Positions 1 through 10,147 of a stretch of DNA of 64,000 bases are shown piece after piece. Made by a program: the position numbers and the translations under genes. The DNA is taken from contig OY282444.1 in NCBI GenBank assembly GCA_958296125.1, positions 1,178,001 through 1,242,000 of the forward strand, read 5' to 3'. The notes beneath the pieces were generated by a model. The model did not search any database, was not told the origin of the DNA, and worked only from the letters and a program-made list of their open reading frames with translations. Position 1 is the stretch's first letter, and the number at the start of each line of letters is the position of its first letter. This DNA comes from an uncultured Poribacteria bacterium (GTDB lineage: Bacteria; Poribacteria; WGA-4E; PCPOR2b).

Positions 1-1
1 G

Positions 2-3000
2 CTCCCTCGCGTCGAAAGTGCACAAGCCCAAGGCGCGCCAGCGTTTGACCTCATTCTCTGCGACGAGGCACACCGAACCACCGGCATTGAGGAGGCTGGA
101 GACGAGACCTCTCCATTTGTGCTGGTGCACCACGCCGACCGCATTCGTGCAAAAAAACGGCTCTACATGACCGCGACCCCCCGGCTTTACACCGAAGGCG
201 CGAAAACAAAAGCCGCACGGCATGATATCGACGTGTTCTCAATGGACGACCCCGCCACCTACGGACCCGAGTTTCATCGGCTCCCCTTCTCCAGAGCCGT
301 CGAGCGAGATCTACTCTCCGACTACAAAGTGGCAATTTTTGCCCTGTATGAGCAGGACGCGGCTGAGACGCTGAAAGGAGATGTCGGGGCGAGTGGGAGC
401 GAAATTAACATCACCGACGCAACCAAATTCGTCGGCTGCTGGCGAGCCCTACAAAACCCAGAAGGAAAGTTCGACGACGATGCAACGCACCCGCCCCTGA
501 CACGAGCGATCGCATTCAACAACACCATCCGCAACTCAAAGCGGCTAGCCGAACATTGGAACGGGGTGATTGAGAAGGCCATCCAAGAGATGCCGGAAGA
601 CCTACGTCCCCTCAATTTTGAATGTGAAACGCAGCATGTCGATGGGCAGCATAACGCATTTAATCGAAAAACTCGAATCGAATGGCTAAAAGGCAGCACC
701 GACGGGGCGTGCCGCATCCTCTCAAATGCGCGCTGCCTCTCCGAGGGCATTGACGTGCCCGCACTCGACGCGGTCATCTTTATGACCCCAAAAAACTCGC
801 ATGTTGACATTGTGCAAGCGGTGGGGCGTGTCATGCGGAAAGCGCCGGGCAAGCAATACGGCTACATCATCCTGCCGGTTGCAATCCCCCCCGGCACCGA
901 TCCCGCCGACGCCCTCAACAACAATGAACGGTTCGCCGCGGTGTGGAATGTCCTCCGCGCGCTGCGCTCTCACGATGACAGGCTTAACGCCGAAATCAAC
1001 AAAATTGACCTCAACAACGCCCCCATCGATCGGATTATCTTCCCTGGTGGCGGTGGCGATGGAGACGGGGACAATGGAGACAGGGACGACCTACAACGGC
1101 TAATTTCATTCGGGCTGGCAGAAATTCCGCCCCAGGACATTTATGCCAAAATTGTGGATCGGTGCGGCGACCGAAGATACTGGGAGAGCTGGGCGAAGGA
1201 TGTCGCAGATATTTTCCAACGAGTCGCCGTCCGGATCGAAAACCTGCTGGACAATCCCGACAACGATGCGCTGCACGAATGGTTCAATAACTTCCACGAG
1301 GAGTTAAAGGAAACGATAAACCCATCGATTACTCGGAACAACGCGATTGAGATGATGGCGCAGCACATCCTGACCCGGCCTGTCTTTGATGCACTGTTTG
1401 AGAATTACGACTTCGCCTCCGGTAACCCGGTGTCGATCGCGCTGGACAAGCTACGGAACGATTTTGGGGAGTTTGGACTTGAGGACGAAACACGAGATTT
1501 GGAGGGATTCTATGAAAGCGTCCGGATGCGCGCCCGCGGCATTGACAACAGCGAAGGGCGGCAACGCGTCCTGTTGGAGCTCTACGAGAAGTTCTTTGCC
1601 ACCGCTCTGAAGAAGGACGCAGAACGGCTCGGCATCGTCTACACACCTGTTGAGGTTGTGGACTTCATCCTACACAGTGCCGATGACGTGTTGAGGGAGG
1701 AGTTCGGCCGAAGCTTGAGCGACGAGGGGGTCCATGTCCTTGATCCGTTTGCCGGGGCAGGGGTGTTTCTCGCCCGCCTCCTTCAATCTGACCTTATCCA
1801 AGCGGCCGATCTCGAAAGGAAATACCGTGAGGAGTTACACGCGAACGAGATTGTCCTGCTTGCCTACTACATCGCAGCGGTCAATATCGAAGAAGCCTAC
1901 CGCGGCGCACGTGGAGAAGCTACCGACTATGAGCCCTTTAATGGGATTGTGTTGACCGATACATTCAATCTGAACAAGGAGGACAAACCCACCCTTTTCC
2001 CGAAAGAGTGGCTGCCGGACAACAACGCGCGCGCCGAGCGTCAACAGCAGCTTCCTATCCAAGTTATCGTCGGTAACCCACCGTGGTCGGCAAAGCAGAA
2101 GAGTGCGGTGGACGACAACCCGAACGTGGATTACCCTGCACTTGAAGAACGCATCGAAGCAACCTACGCAGCCCGCTCTACGACGACGAATAAAAACAGC
2201 CTCTACGACACATACAAGATGGCGATCCGCTGGGCATCGGACCGGATTAAAGAGCAGGGTGTCATCGCCCTTGTTACCAACGGTTCATGGATTGACGGAA
2301 ACGCTGATACAGGTATTCGGGCATGTTTTGCCGAGGAGTTCAGTTCGATCTATGTTCTAAACCTGCGGGGAAATCAACGGACTCAGGGAGAACAATCACG
2401 GCGCGAAGGTGGCAAGGTGTTCGGTTCTGGATCAAGGGCACCTGTCGCTATAACGATTTTGGTCAAGAACCCGGACGCTGCACACAGCGGATGCCGTATC
2501 CTTTACCGCGATATTGGCGACTCTCTCAGTCGTGAAGAGAAGTTGAGAATATTGCGCGAGGCCCCGTCTATCTCAAGGTTCACCGATTGGGGGGAAATCA
2601 CACCCGATAAACATCACGATTGGATTAAACAACGCAACGATGCGTTCGCCAAGTTCTATCCAATCGGATCAAAAAACGCGAAGGCAGGCAACGTGGACGA
2701 TACGATATTTAGATTGTATTCGCAAGGGTTGAAGACAGGCAGAGACCCATATATCTATAACTTCTCACATGATGACTGTGCTGAGAACGCACGGCAATTG
2801 ACAGCGGATTATTTAGCGGCGGTTGAGGAGATGGTGCAGAGGCAGCTATCAATTCTGGATGAGAATCCGTCTATCAAGAGACAGTTTGACCGTGCAGTGA
2901 AGGAGACGCTTCGGACCAAACCTGAATGGACAGAGGAGGAGGCGAAACATAGCCAATTATTGGTTTTTAATAGGCGTTCGGATCTCAAGGATCTCAAGAA

Positions 3001-4033
3001 ACAGTTTGAACGTGTAATAGAGAAGGTGGCACGCAGGTATTCATCAAAGCTAAAGTGGGATCTGAACCTCAAGAACAATCTGAAGTGGGGAAAAAAAACG
3101 AATTTTGAGAAGGACCATATCTGGAAAGCTTTTTACCGGCCATTCGTCCCGACGCATTGTTATACAGACCATGTCTTCATACAGAGGAAGTACCAGATGG
3201 ATCGAATTTTCCCTAACAGTTCAATCGAAAACCGCGTGATATGTGTTCCCGGCATTGGAAGTAAAAAGCTGTTTTCCGCGCTTGTGACTGATACAATGCC
3301 GGATCTCGGTTTTAATGAAGCCTCACAGTGCTTCCCGCGATATTGGCATCCAAAGTCCTCGGAGGCACTGGACAAAAGGGACGTGCTTCCGGGGATTGAA
3401 CCGGAGCCCGATCGTATCGACAACATTTCAAACACAGCGTTGAACGTTTTCCGTGGACACTACCGTGACGATACAATCACGAAGGATATGATTTTCGACT
3501 ACGTTTACGGGTTTCTGCACGCGCCGAGTTACCGGGAAACGTTCGCAAACGATTTGTCCAAAGAGCTACCGCGCATCCCGTTCGCCCCCGATTTTCATGC
3601 CTTCGCGGAAGCGGGGAAGGAACTTGCAACCCTCCACCTCGGTTACGAGACGTGCGAACAGTATCCCCTTTCCCTTGTGTTCGCTCATGACGGGGAGCCA
3701 CAACCGCATCATTTTCGTCTGACTGAGAAGGCGATGCGTTTCGACGACCCTGCAAAAACAACGCTCAGCATCAACGAGCACGTGCGTTTATCGGGCATCC
3801 CGCAGGCGGCACATCGGTATGTAGTCAACGGCAGAACGCCGCTGGAATGGTTCATTGATCGCTACAAGATAAAACAGGACAAGGAGAGCGGTATTCTCAA
3901 CGACCCGAACGGTTGGTTTGAAAATCCGCGCGATTTGGTCGCGGCAATCCAGCGCATCGTCTATGTGAGCGTGGAATCAACTCGGATTATTGAGGGACTG
4001 CCTTCTCAGCTGACTGATGACGCGCAGGAGTAA
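2..4033 (+). CDS. Type ISP-like restriction-modification enzyme (helicase plus N6-adenine methyltransferase), 5' partial
   Basis: The frame is open from base 2, so the start lies outside the window; 1343 residues are visible. A superfamily 2 helicase core comes first: CDEAH (DEAH box, about residues 20-24), MTATPRLY (motif III, about 56) and the C-terminal lobe with LSEGIDVP and QAVGRVMRK (about 245-280). An adenine methyltransferase follows, with an AdoMet-binding LDPFAGAGVF (about 580) and catalytic NPPW (692-695). The remaining C-terminal part is probably the target-recognition region. Single-chain type ISP enzymes (LlaGI/LlaBIII type) have the order Mrr-like nuclease, helicase, methylase, recognition domain. 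The missing 5' end is where the nuclease would be, so nuclease activity cannot be judged. Expected role: methylation of host DNA and translocation-dependent cleavage of unmodified invading DNA. Confidence 0.85.
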   Translation, partial: LPRVESAQAQGAPAFDLILCDEAHRTTGIEEAGDETSPFVLVHHADRIRAKKRLYMTATPRLYTEGAKTKAARHDIDVFSMDDPATYGPEFHRLPFSRAVERDLLSDYKVAIFALYEQDAAETLKGDVGASGSEINITDATKFVGCWRALQNPEGKFDDDATHPPLTRAIAFNNTIRNSKRLAEHWNGVIEKAIQEMPEDLRPLNFECETQHVDGQHNAFNRKTRIEWLKGSTDGACRILSNARCLSEGIDVPALDAVIFMTPKNSHVDIVQAVGRVMRKAPGKQYGYIILPVAIPPGTDPADALNNNERFAAVWNVLRALRSHDDRLNAEINKIDLNNAPIDRIIFPGGGGDGDGDNGDRDDLQRLISFGLAEIPPQDIYAKIVDRCGDRRYWESWAKDVADIFQRVAVRIENLLDNPDNDALHEWFNNFHEELKETINPSITRNNAIEMMAQHILTRPVFDALFENYDFASGNPVSIALDKLRNDFGEFGLEDETRDLEGFYESVRMRARGIDNSEGRQRVLLELYEKFFATALKKDAERLGIVYTPVEVVDFILHSADDVLREEFGRSLSDEGVHVLDPFAGAGVFLARLLQSDLIQAADLERKYREELHANEIVLLAYYIAAVNIEEAYRGARGEATDYEPFNGIVLTDTFNLNKEDKPTLFPKEWLPDNNARAERQQQLPIQVIVGNPPWSAKQKSAVDDNPNVDYPALEERIEATYAARSTTTNKNSLYDTYKMAIRWASDRIKEQGVIALVTNGSWIDGNADTGIRACFAEEFSSIYVLNLRGNQRTQGEQSRREGGKVFGSGSRAPVAITILVKNPDAAHSGCRILYRDIGDSLSREEKLRILREAPSISRFTDWGEITPDKHHDWIKQRNDAFAKFYPIGSKNAKAGNVDDTIFRLYSQGLKTGRDPYIYNFSHDDCAENARQLTADYLAAVEEMVQRQLSILDENPSIKRQFDRAVKETLRTKPEWTEEEAKHSQLLVFNRRSDLKDLKKQFERVIEKVARRYSSKLKWDLNLKNNLKWGKKTNFEKDHIWKAFYRPFVPTHCYTDHVFIQRKYQMDRIFPNSSIENRVICVPGIGSKKLFSALVTDTMPDLGFNEASQCFPRYWHPKSSEALDKRDVLPGIEPEPDRIDNISNTALNVFRGHYRDDTITKDMIFDYVYGFLHAPSYRETFANDLSKELPRIPFAPDFHAFAEAGKELATLHLGYETCEQYPLSLVFAHDGEPQPHHFRLTEKAMRFDDPAKTTLSINEHVRLSGIPQAAHRYVVNGRTPLEWFIDRYKIKQDKESGILNDPNGWFENPRDLVAAIQRIVYVSVESTRIIEGLPSQLTDDAQE

Positions 4034-4088
4034 ATTGCCCACCGGGACGGTTGCGGAGTTCAGGGGGAATTAGAAAGGGGTTAAAAGT

Positions 4089-4967
4089 TTGACCAGTGAA
4101 GAAAAGGAATTGTCGCTAGCACTATACAAAGAGGCGGGACTTGAGGTTCGCCAGTTTCATTGGGAAGTTTATGTAACTAACCGCCTGATGTTACCCCCTC
4201 TTGTTATTGGCTTATTGGTATTATATGGCGAAGTAGAGAAGTTCATCGGGGTGGAAATTAAAAACCCTGAGGCTGTACATCAGGTAGTCTGGTTTGGGTG
4301 TGTCATAATATCCTTGATATGGATATTCAACGTGAGTCGTCTTGCACAACTAGCCCAATGGCATAGGGAAACAGTAAGAGATTGTGAATCGAAATTGGGG
4401 TTAGAAGGACACAAGAAGATTGCCAAAACGGATGAGGAATCAACTTTTTCAAAGATACTAAGACATAGCATACTCCGATTCATTGGTTTTGGGATATATT
4501 CCGCTCTCCTTTTAACTTATATATTAAAATCAATGAATTTTAATTTTCTTAATGAAACGTCTATTTCGTTGATTGCGATTTTAGGCAGTGCAGTTGTGCC
4601 ATTCCTGATTTGGCGCTTCTATTTTAAGAATCCACCTACTTCATCGAGGAAAAATCTCATAAAATTTCAATATATTATTGCTATAATTGCACTCCTGATA
4701 CTGTGTTTGCTCTTGTTTCTTTATCTCGTAGATCTACAGAAAGAGCCCGAGGTCCCCGAGGTCAAGGTACACCTCATGAGCGGGCTAGAATTTTCTGAAA
4801 AAGGTGATTATGACAATGCCATTGCATCATACACCAAAGCGATAGAAATCAAGCGCGATTATGCCAAAGCCTATGCCTTGCGTGGGGAGGCTTACCGTGC
4901 AAAAGGCGAGGATGATCAGTCCAACAAAGATTGGGGCATAGTCAACGCACTCCGCAAAGCACAATAA
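4089..4967 (+). CDS. Multi-pass membrane protein with C-terminal TPR, function unknown
   Basis: 292 residues. The start is a TTG preceded by AGAAAGGGG at a good distance. Five hydrophobic segments are visible at about residues 32-49, 67-84, 131-147, 158-175 and 194-213. A tetratricopeptide unit follows near residues 228-285 (AIASYTKAIEIKRDYAKAYA pattern), so the C-terminus is probably a soluble protein-binding module. The gene follows the restriction-modification gene after 55 bases on the same strand and may be co-transcribed with it. Its base composition looks more AT-rich than its neighbours, which could indicate separate acquisition. I do not recognise the family; a role in defence is only suggested by position. 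Confidence 0.7.
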   Translation: MTSEEKELSLALYKEAGLEVRQFHWEVYVTNRLMLPPLVIGLLVLYGEVEKFIGVEIKNPEAVHQVVWFGCVIISLIWIFNVSRLAQLAQWHRETVRDCESKLGLEGHKKIAKTDEESTFSKILRHSILRFIGFGIYSALLLTYILKSMNFNFLNETSISLIAILGSAVVPFLIWRFYFKNPPTSSRKNLIKFQYIIAIIALLILCLLLFLYLVDLQKEPEVPEVKVHLMSGLEFSEKGDYDNAIASYTKAIEIKRDYAKAYALRGEAYRAKGEDDQSNKDWGIVNALRKAQ

Positions 4968-5038
4968 GGATTTCGCTCATGTTAAGAAATCGTGCAAAGA
5001 GAGACCGAAGCACTTCTAGCAACTAAGGTTTCAATGAT

Positions 5039-7237
5039 ATGGAAAAGCTCGTAGGTATCCTTGAACGCATCGTTTATGAAAACTCGGAGACGGGGTATAC
5101 TATCGCTCGGTTGGCATCGCGTGATTACCCGAATGAACTCATCACCGTTCTGGGGGATCTTGCAACCGCAAGCGCGGGGGAGAGTCTCGCGCTCAGTGGG
5201 GAGTGGGTCAATAATCCGCAATACGGCAGGCAGTTCAAGATCGAGGGATATGAGACGGTGCTGCCCGCCACTGTCGTTGGATTGCGGAAATACCTCGGTT
5301 CGGGGATGATCAAAGGCATCGGCCCGGTGATGGCAGCGCGCATTGTCAATAAGTTCGGGATGGATACAATGGATGTCATCGAGCAGACCCCTGAAAAGCT
5401 GCGGAATGTTGCGGGCATCGGCAAAAAGCGGGTTGATACGATTCAGGAGGCGTGGGCAGCGCAACGCGAAATCAAGAATGTGATGCTCTTTCTGCAATCT
5501 AACAACGTCAGCACCGCCCATGCGGTCAAAATCTATAAGACCTATGAAAGCGATGCGATCACCGTTGTCCGTGAAAATCCGTATCGCCTCGCCGATGACA
5601 TTTACGGGATTGGCTTCAAAACGGCGGATACGATTTCGCAGAATCTCGGCATCGCGCCGGAATCCCCGCATCGGGTGATGGCGGGCATAAAATATGTGCT
5701 GAGTCATAAAGCGGATGACGGGCACGTTTTCCTGTATCGAGAGGAGTTACTCGCCGCGTGTGAGGAGATTTTAGATCTACCGTCCGATACGATTGAAGCG
5801 GGAATGACAGAATTGAAGGCGAAAGAGGAGATTATTCCTGAAGACACGCCAGAGGGGACCGCTATCTACCTCGCGCCATTTTACCATGTGGAGATTGGCG
5901 TAACCAATGCCGTTTCAAGGTTATTGCAAACTCCCACTAGATCGGTGGAGATCGGTTTTGTTGACGCATCGATTGATCGGTTAGAAAAGCAGATGGGGAT
6001 ACATTTTGCTGCCAATCAGCGAGCGGCGGTTAAGACGGCGTTGACCGCCAAGGTGATGCTCTTGACCGGTGGGCCGGGGACGGGCAAAACGACGACAACC
6101 ATCGGGATGCTCCACCTCTTTGAAGCCCTGGAAAAAAGGGTCCTGTTAGCGGCACCAACGGGACGGGCAGCGAAACGCATCAGCGAGACCACCGGGCGCG
6201 AAGCCAAGACCATCCATCGCCTGTTAGAATTTTCGCCGCAGAATCGCGGTTTCAAACGGGATCGGGAGAACCCGTTGGATGCAGATGTGGTGATCATTGA
6301 TGAGATGTCGATGGTCGATATCGTGTTGATGAACAATCTGATGAAAGCGATACCGCAGCGCGCGACCTTAATCATGATCGGTGATGTGGACCAACTGCCA
6401 TCGGTGGGAGCGGGGAATGTGTTGACAGACCTCATCGCTTCTGGACAGGTTACGGTTGTTACGTTGACTGAGATTTTCCGTCAAGCGCGGGAGAGCCACA
6501 TCGTTACCAACGCGCACCGCATCAATCGTGGCAAATTTCCGCAGACCACTGGCCCCGCGGATCGCAATTTCTTCTTTATTGAGGAAGAAGACCCGGATCG
6601 AGCCGTTGACCTGATATGTGACCTTGTGAAGAAGCGTTTGCCCAAGCATTACGGCTTCCACCCGATGGACGATATTCAGGTGCTCTGTCCGATGCGACGG
6701 GGCACCGTAGGCTCCGAAAACTTCAACAAACGGTTGCAGGCGGTGCTCAACGATTCTTCGGAGGAAGCGATTCAGGGGGGGCGAAATTTTCGGGTCGGCG
6801 ATAAGGTGATGCAGGTTCGGAACAATTACGATTATGACGTATTTAACGGTGATATTGGGCGTATCACAGGTGTGGACCGCATTGAGAAAACGGTTACGAT
6901 CCAATTCCCTGAAAAGCGGGTTGCTTTTGATATGGCGGATCTGAACGAATTGGTGCTGGCTTACGGTATCACGGTCCATAAGGCGCAGGGGAGCGAGTAT
7001 CCCGCGGTCATTGTGCCGCTGATGACGCAGCACTATCTGATGCTGCAACGCAATCTCCTCTATACCGGCATCACGCGGGCGAAGGAGTTGGTTGTCCTTG
7101 TTGGCACCAAGAAGGCGCTCGGTATGGCGATTCGGAATAACAAGGTTGTTGAGCGGAATAGTTTTCTCGCTGAGCGGCTTCGGGAGGTTTTGAGTGGCGG
7201 GGGTGCACCCCTTCAAACTTTCCAATCCCAACCGTGA
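5039..7237 (+). CDS. recD2: RecD2/TraA-type ATP-dependent DNA helicase
   Basis: 732 residues, close to the usual length of RecD2 (YrrC), a superfamily 1B 5'-3' helicase that acts without RecBC. In order: an N-terminal OB-like region, helix-hairpin-helix segments (GIGPVMAARIV near residue 95, VAGIGKKRVD near 123), Walker A GGPGTGKTTTT starting at residue 344, Walker B IIDEMSMVD with D421/E422, and a C-terminal UvrD-like lobe ending with VHKAQGSEY and LLYTGITRAKE. It probably acts in DNA repair or processing of stalled forks. The ATG start gives the normal N-terminus MEKLVGILERIVYEN. Two long antisense reading frames here are shadows. Confidence 0.95.
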   Translation: MEKLVGILERIVYENSETGYTIARLASRDYPNELITVLGDLATASAGESLALSGEWVNNPQYGRQFKIEGYETVLPATVVGLRKYLGSGMIKGIGPVMAARIVNKFGMDTMDVIEQTPEKLRNVAGIGKKRVDTIQEAWAAQREIKNVMLFLQSNNVSTAHAVKIYKTYESDAITVVRENPYRLADDIYGIGFKTADTISQNLGIAPESPHRVMAGIKYVLSHKADDGHVFLYREELLAACEEILDLPSDTIEAGMTELKAKEEIIPEDTPEGTAIYLAPFYHVEIGVTNAVSRLLQTPTRSVEIGFVDASIDRLEKQMGIHFAANQRAAVKTALTAKVMLLTGGPGTGKTTTTIGMLHLFEALEKRVLLAAPTGRAAKRISETTGREAKTIHRLLEFSPQNRGFKRDRENPLDADVVIIDEMSMVDIVLMNNLMKAIPQRATLIMIGDVDQLPSVGAGNVLTDLIASGQVTVVTLTEIFRQARESHIVTNAHRINRGKFPQTTGPADRNFFFIEEEDPDRAVDLICDLVKKRLPKHYGFHPMDDIQVLCPMRRGTVGSENFNKRLQAVLNDSSEEAIQGGRNFRVGDKVMQVRNNYDYDVFNGDIGRITGVDRIEKTVTIQFPEKRVAFDMADLNELVLAYGITVHKAQGSEYPAVIVPLMTQHYLMLQRNLLYTGITRAKELVVLVGTKKALGMAIRNNKVVERNSFLAERLREVLSGGGAPLQTFQSQP

Positions 7238-7282
7238 CTTCCAAATCATACAAGGTTCAAATCTGAGAGAAAGGTGATAACG

Positions 7283-8101
7283 ATGAACGCATCAAACCTT
7301 ATCGAAGCCCTCCGTCCGTGGCTGGACGAGAAAATTGGGGCAAAGTTGGATCTGGCGAGTTCAGATCCGATACCGATATATGAGACCGAACCATCCTGTG
7401 CAAGCGCGCTATTCGCAGCAAGAGTCGGCGAGCGTGGACTCGTCGCGGCACAAAGGCAGTGGTTAGCACCGCTTAAACCGATCGTTGCAAACCTGACCTT
7501 GGAGGAACTGTTCTCAACATTCGGCGGGTATGAACTGGCGCGTGTATCGCTGCCTGATGGCTACGGGGTGTGGGGACCGAGCTGGTTCTACGTCGGCGAC
7601 ACGGACTGTTTTCGGGATGTGGGGGATAACCGTCCCGTCCAGCTGTCCGCGGACGAATTGGCTGAAACGGTCGATCATCGCATTTTCTGGCACTGCTTTG
7701 AAGCTGAGGCGATGACGGGGTTCGGCATCTTTGAGGACGGCAAGTTGGCATCACTGGCAACGGTGCGCGCCGAAGCTGACACGGTTTGGGAAATCGGCGT
7801 TGACACCGCCCCCGAAGTCAAAGGACGCGGGCTAGGGCGGGCTGTCGTGAGTGCAGCTGGACGTTGGATACTGGAAAATAATCGGTTCGTCTTTGCTTCG
7901 ACCGCCCCGTGGAATGTGCGCTCTGCCCGCACCCTCCGATCGGTGGGGCTGCAATTCATCATGTCAGTCATGATCGGAATGCCCGGACCGTTTTATGCAC
8001 CGCCGCAGCCGCTCGGAAGCCCCTATCCCGGTGCCGAAGTGTATAACTACTATCCCGACTGGGCTATCAATAAAGAGATCAACTCCCCAATCAGAGATTG
8101 A
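7283..8101 (+). CDS. GNAT family N-acetyltransferase
   Basis: 272 residues from the ATG at 7283, chosen because GAGAGAAAGG lies about 8 bases upstream; an in-frame GTG nine bases earlier overlaps that ribosome site. The C-terminal half has the GNAT fold signature: VWEIGVDTAPEVKGRGLGRA, containing the acetyl-CoA pyrophosphate loop (about residues 178-187), then TAPWNVRSARTLRSVGL, typical of the terminal strand-helix. The N-terminal half is less conserved and probably determines the acceptor, which is unknown. The gene follows the helicase after about 45 bases on the same strand and may share its transcript. Confidence 0.8.
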   Translation: MNASNLIEALRPWLDEKIGAKLDLASSDPIPIYETEPSCASALFAARVGERGLVAAQRQWLAPLKPIVANLTLEELFSTFGGYELARVSLPDGYGVWGPSWFYVGDTDCFRDVGDNRPVQLSADELAETVDHRIFWHCFEAEAMTGFGIFEDGKLASLATVRAEADTVWEIGVDTAPEVKGRGLGRAVVSAAGRWILENNRFVFASTAPWNVRSARTLRSVGLQFIMSVMIGMPGPFYAPPQPLGSPYPGAEVYNYYPDWAINKEINSPIRD

Positions 8102-8115
8102 TTAACTCAAGGGAT

Positions 8116-8865
8116 TTAGGCGCGCGGCCTCAGATAGGGAGCGGGATTGCCGTTGACCTCACGTAAGAGGGTCCGGATATACTGCTGAATGCGAAAGAGT
8201 CGGCAGCTCGCATTCCCCAGCAATCCGTGCTTCAAGCTCCCCGCTTCGTCCCAGAACGCCCCAAGTCGCGGCCTATCCAGCGCGGGGTAAGGTGTTCCCG
8301 GGTTCTGTTTGAGCAGCTCATCCCAATAGAGGACCTCCACAAAATGGACATACGTCGAAGTATGGTAATCCACGCCGATCATGAGCAGTTTTCCACCGTT
8401 CTGATAAGCCTTCTGCATCGGGGAGTGTGTGCCGTAAGTTTTGCCCCACGGTTCACGGTCCCACGGTGAGTTGTATCCCTCACGACTGAGATGGGTATCG
8501 ACAAACGCCTTGGCACCTTTTCCACGTGCAGCAACCGAATGGGAGTAGTGATCGGATCGGTAGGTGTCGGGCATTTGGCGGAAGGCCTCGGTGAGCCACC
8601 CGACGGTGGACGGTGTGGTTTCGACGTTCCACGTCCTCGCCCGCATGTCCCTCCCTTCTACGAGATTGAACGAGGGCATCAAGATGAGTCCCTCTCGTCC
8701 AACGGTGTCCTCTAGTGCGCTGATCACAGTTCCCGCCCCACCTTCAACGGGTCCCAGACTCTTAAAGGAGGAGTGAATAAAGAGCGTATCCCCTAGCTCC
8801 ACGCCCAAGTTTTTGAGGTCATCTGTGAGTGTTTCGCGTGTGTGTCGTGTTTTCATGGTAGTCAT
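8116..8865 (-). CDS. AAC(3)-family aminoglycoside/antibiotic N-acetyltransferase
   Basis: About 249 residues. The N-terminal region GVELGDTLFIHSSFKSLGPVEGG and the later SHSVAARG and LLMIGVDYHTSTYVHFVE segments match the aminoglycoside 3-N-acetyltransferase (YokD/FrbF) family, which transfers acetyl from acetyl-CoA to amines. Chromosomal members in environmental bacteria often have no demonstrated resistance role, so the substrate is open. The start is uncertain: GTG 8871, ATG 8865 or ATG 8856 are in frame and none has a strong ribosome site. It is divergent from the SelA-like gene, with fewer than 40 bases between the two starts, so both promoters must share this short interval or overlap the coding sequences. 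Confidence 0.85.
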   Translation of the reverse strand: MTTMKTRHTRETLTDDLKNLGVELGDTLFIHSSFKSLGPVEGGAGTVISALEDTVGREGLILMPSFNLVEGRDMRARTWNVETTPSTVGWLTEAFRQMPDTYRSDHYSHSVAARGKGAKAFVDTHLSREGYNSPWDREPWGKTYGTHSPMQKAYQNGGKLLMIGVDYHTSTYVHFVEVLYWDELLKQNPGTPYPALDRPRLGAFWDEAGSLKHGLLGNASCRLFRIQQYIRTLLREVNGNPAPYLRPRA

Positions 8866-8899
8866 AATCACTGTTTAACTGATAAGATTGGAAATGTCT

Positions 8900-10102
8900 A
8901 TGGGAATTTACGAACAGTTTGGAGTTACACCGATTATCAACGCCTCCGGAGCGGTGACCCGTCTCGGAGGTGCGCCGATGCCCGATGAGGTATTGCGAGC
9001 GTTTAACGAAGCCGCCCGCGTGTCGGTGCCGCTTGAACAACTTCAGGCAGCTGCATCCCAAGTCATCGCGGCGGCAACCGCAACGGAAGCCGGTTTGGTC
9101 TCCGCTGGTGCTGCCTCCGCCCTGACCTTAGGAGCCGCTGCCATCTTGACAGGCTACGACTTGGGATTGATGGAGCGGTTGCCGCACTGCGACGGATTTC
9201 CCAACGAATTCGTTGTCGCACGAGAGCAGCGCAGCGGTTACGACCACGCCGTAAGAGCCGCCGGCGCACGGTTGGTTGAGGTCGGCTTCAACGAAATCGT
9301 TGCAAATGCGGGGGTCCGGCGAGCTGAAGCATGGGAGTATGAAGCTGCTTTTGGCCCAAATACTGCGGGAGTGCTTTATGTGTATAGCCCGACCTCCAGC
9401 CCTCCGCTTGAAGCCGTGGTTGAGGTCGCACATCAGCATCAACTTCCTGTGTTGGTAGATGCAGCCGGGGAGCTGCCCCCGCGCAGTAACCTCATATCCA
9501 TTGCGGCGACGGGTGCCGATCTGGTAGCGTTCAGCGGCGGCAAGTCCATTCGAGGGCCCCAATCAACAGGGATTCTCTGCGGCCGTCAAGACCTGATCGG
9601 GCCCGCCGTCGCACAGTTGTTAGATATGGACGACCACTTAGAACTTTGGAATCCACCGGCATCGCTCATTGATAAGACGAAACTCCGCGGCATTCCGCGA
9701 CACGGCATCGGACGCGGTTTTAAGGTGTCAAAGGAAGAGATTATTGCCCTGCTTGTGGCGCTGCAGCTTTTCACCTCCGGTGCTTACGATGAAGAAGTCC
9801 TCAAGGCGCGTGCCCGCCTCGGACGAATAGTGGAACGGCTAAACCCCTCTCCCGTGCAATGTAGCATCCGTGATAAAGGAGATGGTCAAAGCCTCCCACT
9901 GTTGGAAATTGCGGTTGATGAGGCGGCTGTCGGTCGAGGGGCAATGGAGATCTGTCAGCGTCTCCGCAACGGTGTCCCCCCGATTTATGTCAGCCACGGC
10001 AGTCTTCAAGCAGGAAAACTTCTGATCAATCCACTTCACCTAGACGACAGCAACACCGAAACGCTTGCCGAACGAGTGCGTCAAGAGTTGGAACAGGGTT
10101 GA
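8900..10102 (+). CDS. SelA/DgaE-like PLP-dependent enzyme
   Basis: 400 residues from ATG 8900 (TTG 8888 and ATG 8894 are also in frame). IYEQFGVTPIINASG at the N-terminus and FSGGKSIRGPQSTG, whose lysine (residue 215) should bind PLP, place it in the SelA-like fold type I group. It lacks the N-terminal tRNA-binding extension of genuine selenocysteine synthase, which is about 460 residues long, and has SGGK rather than the SGDK usual in SelA. It therefore resembles the D-glucosaminate-6-phosphate ammonia-lyase (DgaE)-like branch acting on small amino or sugar substrates. It ends 45 bases before the putative selenocysteine peroxiredoxin on the same strand. Whether that neighbourhood is functional or chance is unknown. 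Confidence 0.8.
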   Translation: MGIYEQFGVTPIINASGAVTRLGGAPMPDEVLRAFNEAARVSVPLEQLQAAASQVIAAATATEAGLVSAGAASALTLGAAAILTGYDLGLMERLPHCDGFPNEFVVAREQRSGYDHAVRAAGARLVEVGFNEIVANAGVRRAEAWEYEAAFGPNTAGVLYVYSPTSSPPLEAVVEVAHQHQLPVLVDAAGELPPRSNLISIAATGADLVAFSGGKSIRGPQSTGILCGRQDLIGPAVAQLLDMDDHLELWNPPASLIDKTKLRGIPRHGIGRGFKVSKEEIIALLVALQLFTSGAYDEEVLKARARLGRIVERLNPSPVQCSIRDKGDGQSLPLLEIAVDEAAVGRGAMEICQRLRNGVPPIYVSHGSLQAGKLLINPLHLDDSNTETLAERVRQELEQG

Positions 10103-10147
10103 ACGATGCAAGGATTAACAGGATAATCCTTAAAATCGAGATGTATT

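Noticed and set aside
4982-5725. Long antisense frames within the RecD2 gene (also 6368-7249)
   Set aside because: They show no protein family features and lie opposite a strongly conserved helicase; they are shadows.
8900-10102. Genuine selenocysteine synthase (selA)
   Set aside because: Too short, no N-terminal tRNA-binding domain, and SGGK in place of the usual SGDK; the SelA-like/DgaE group fits better.
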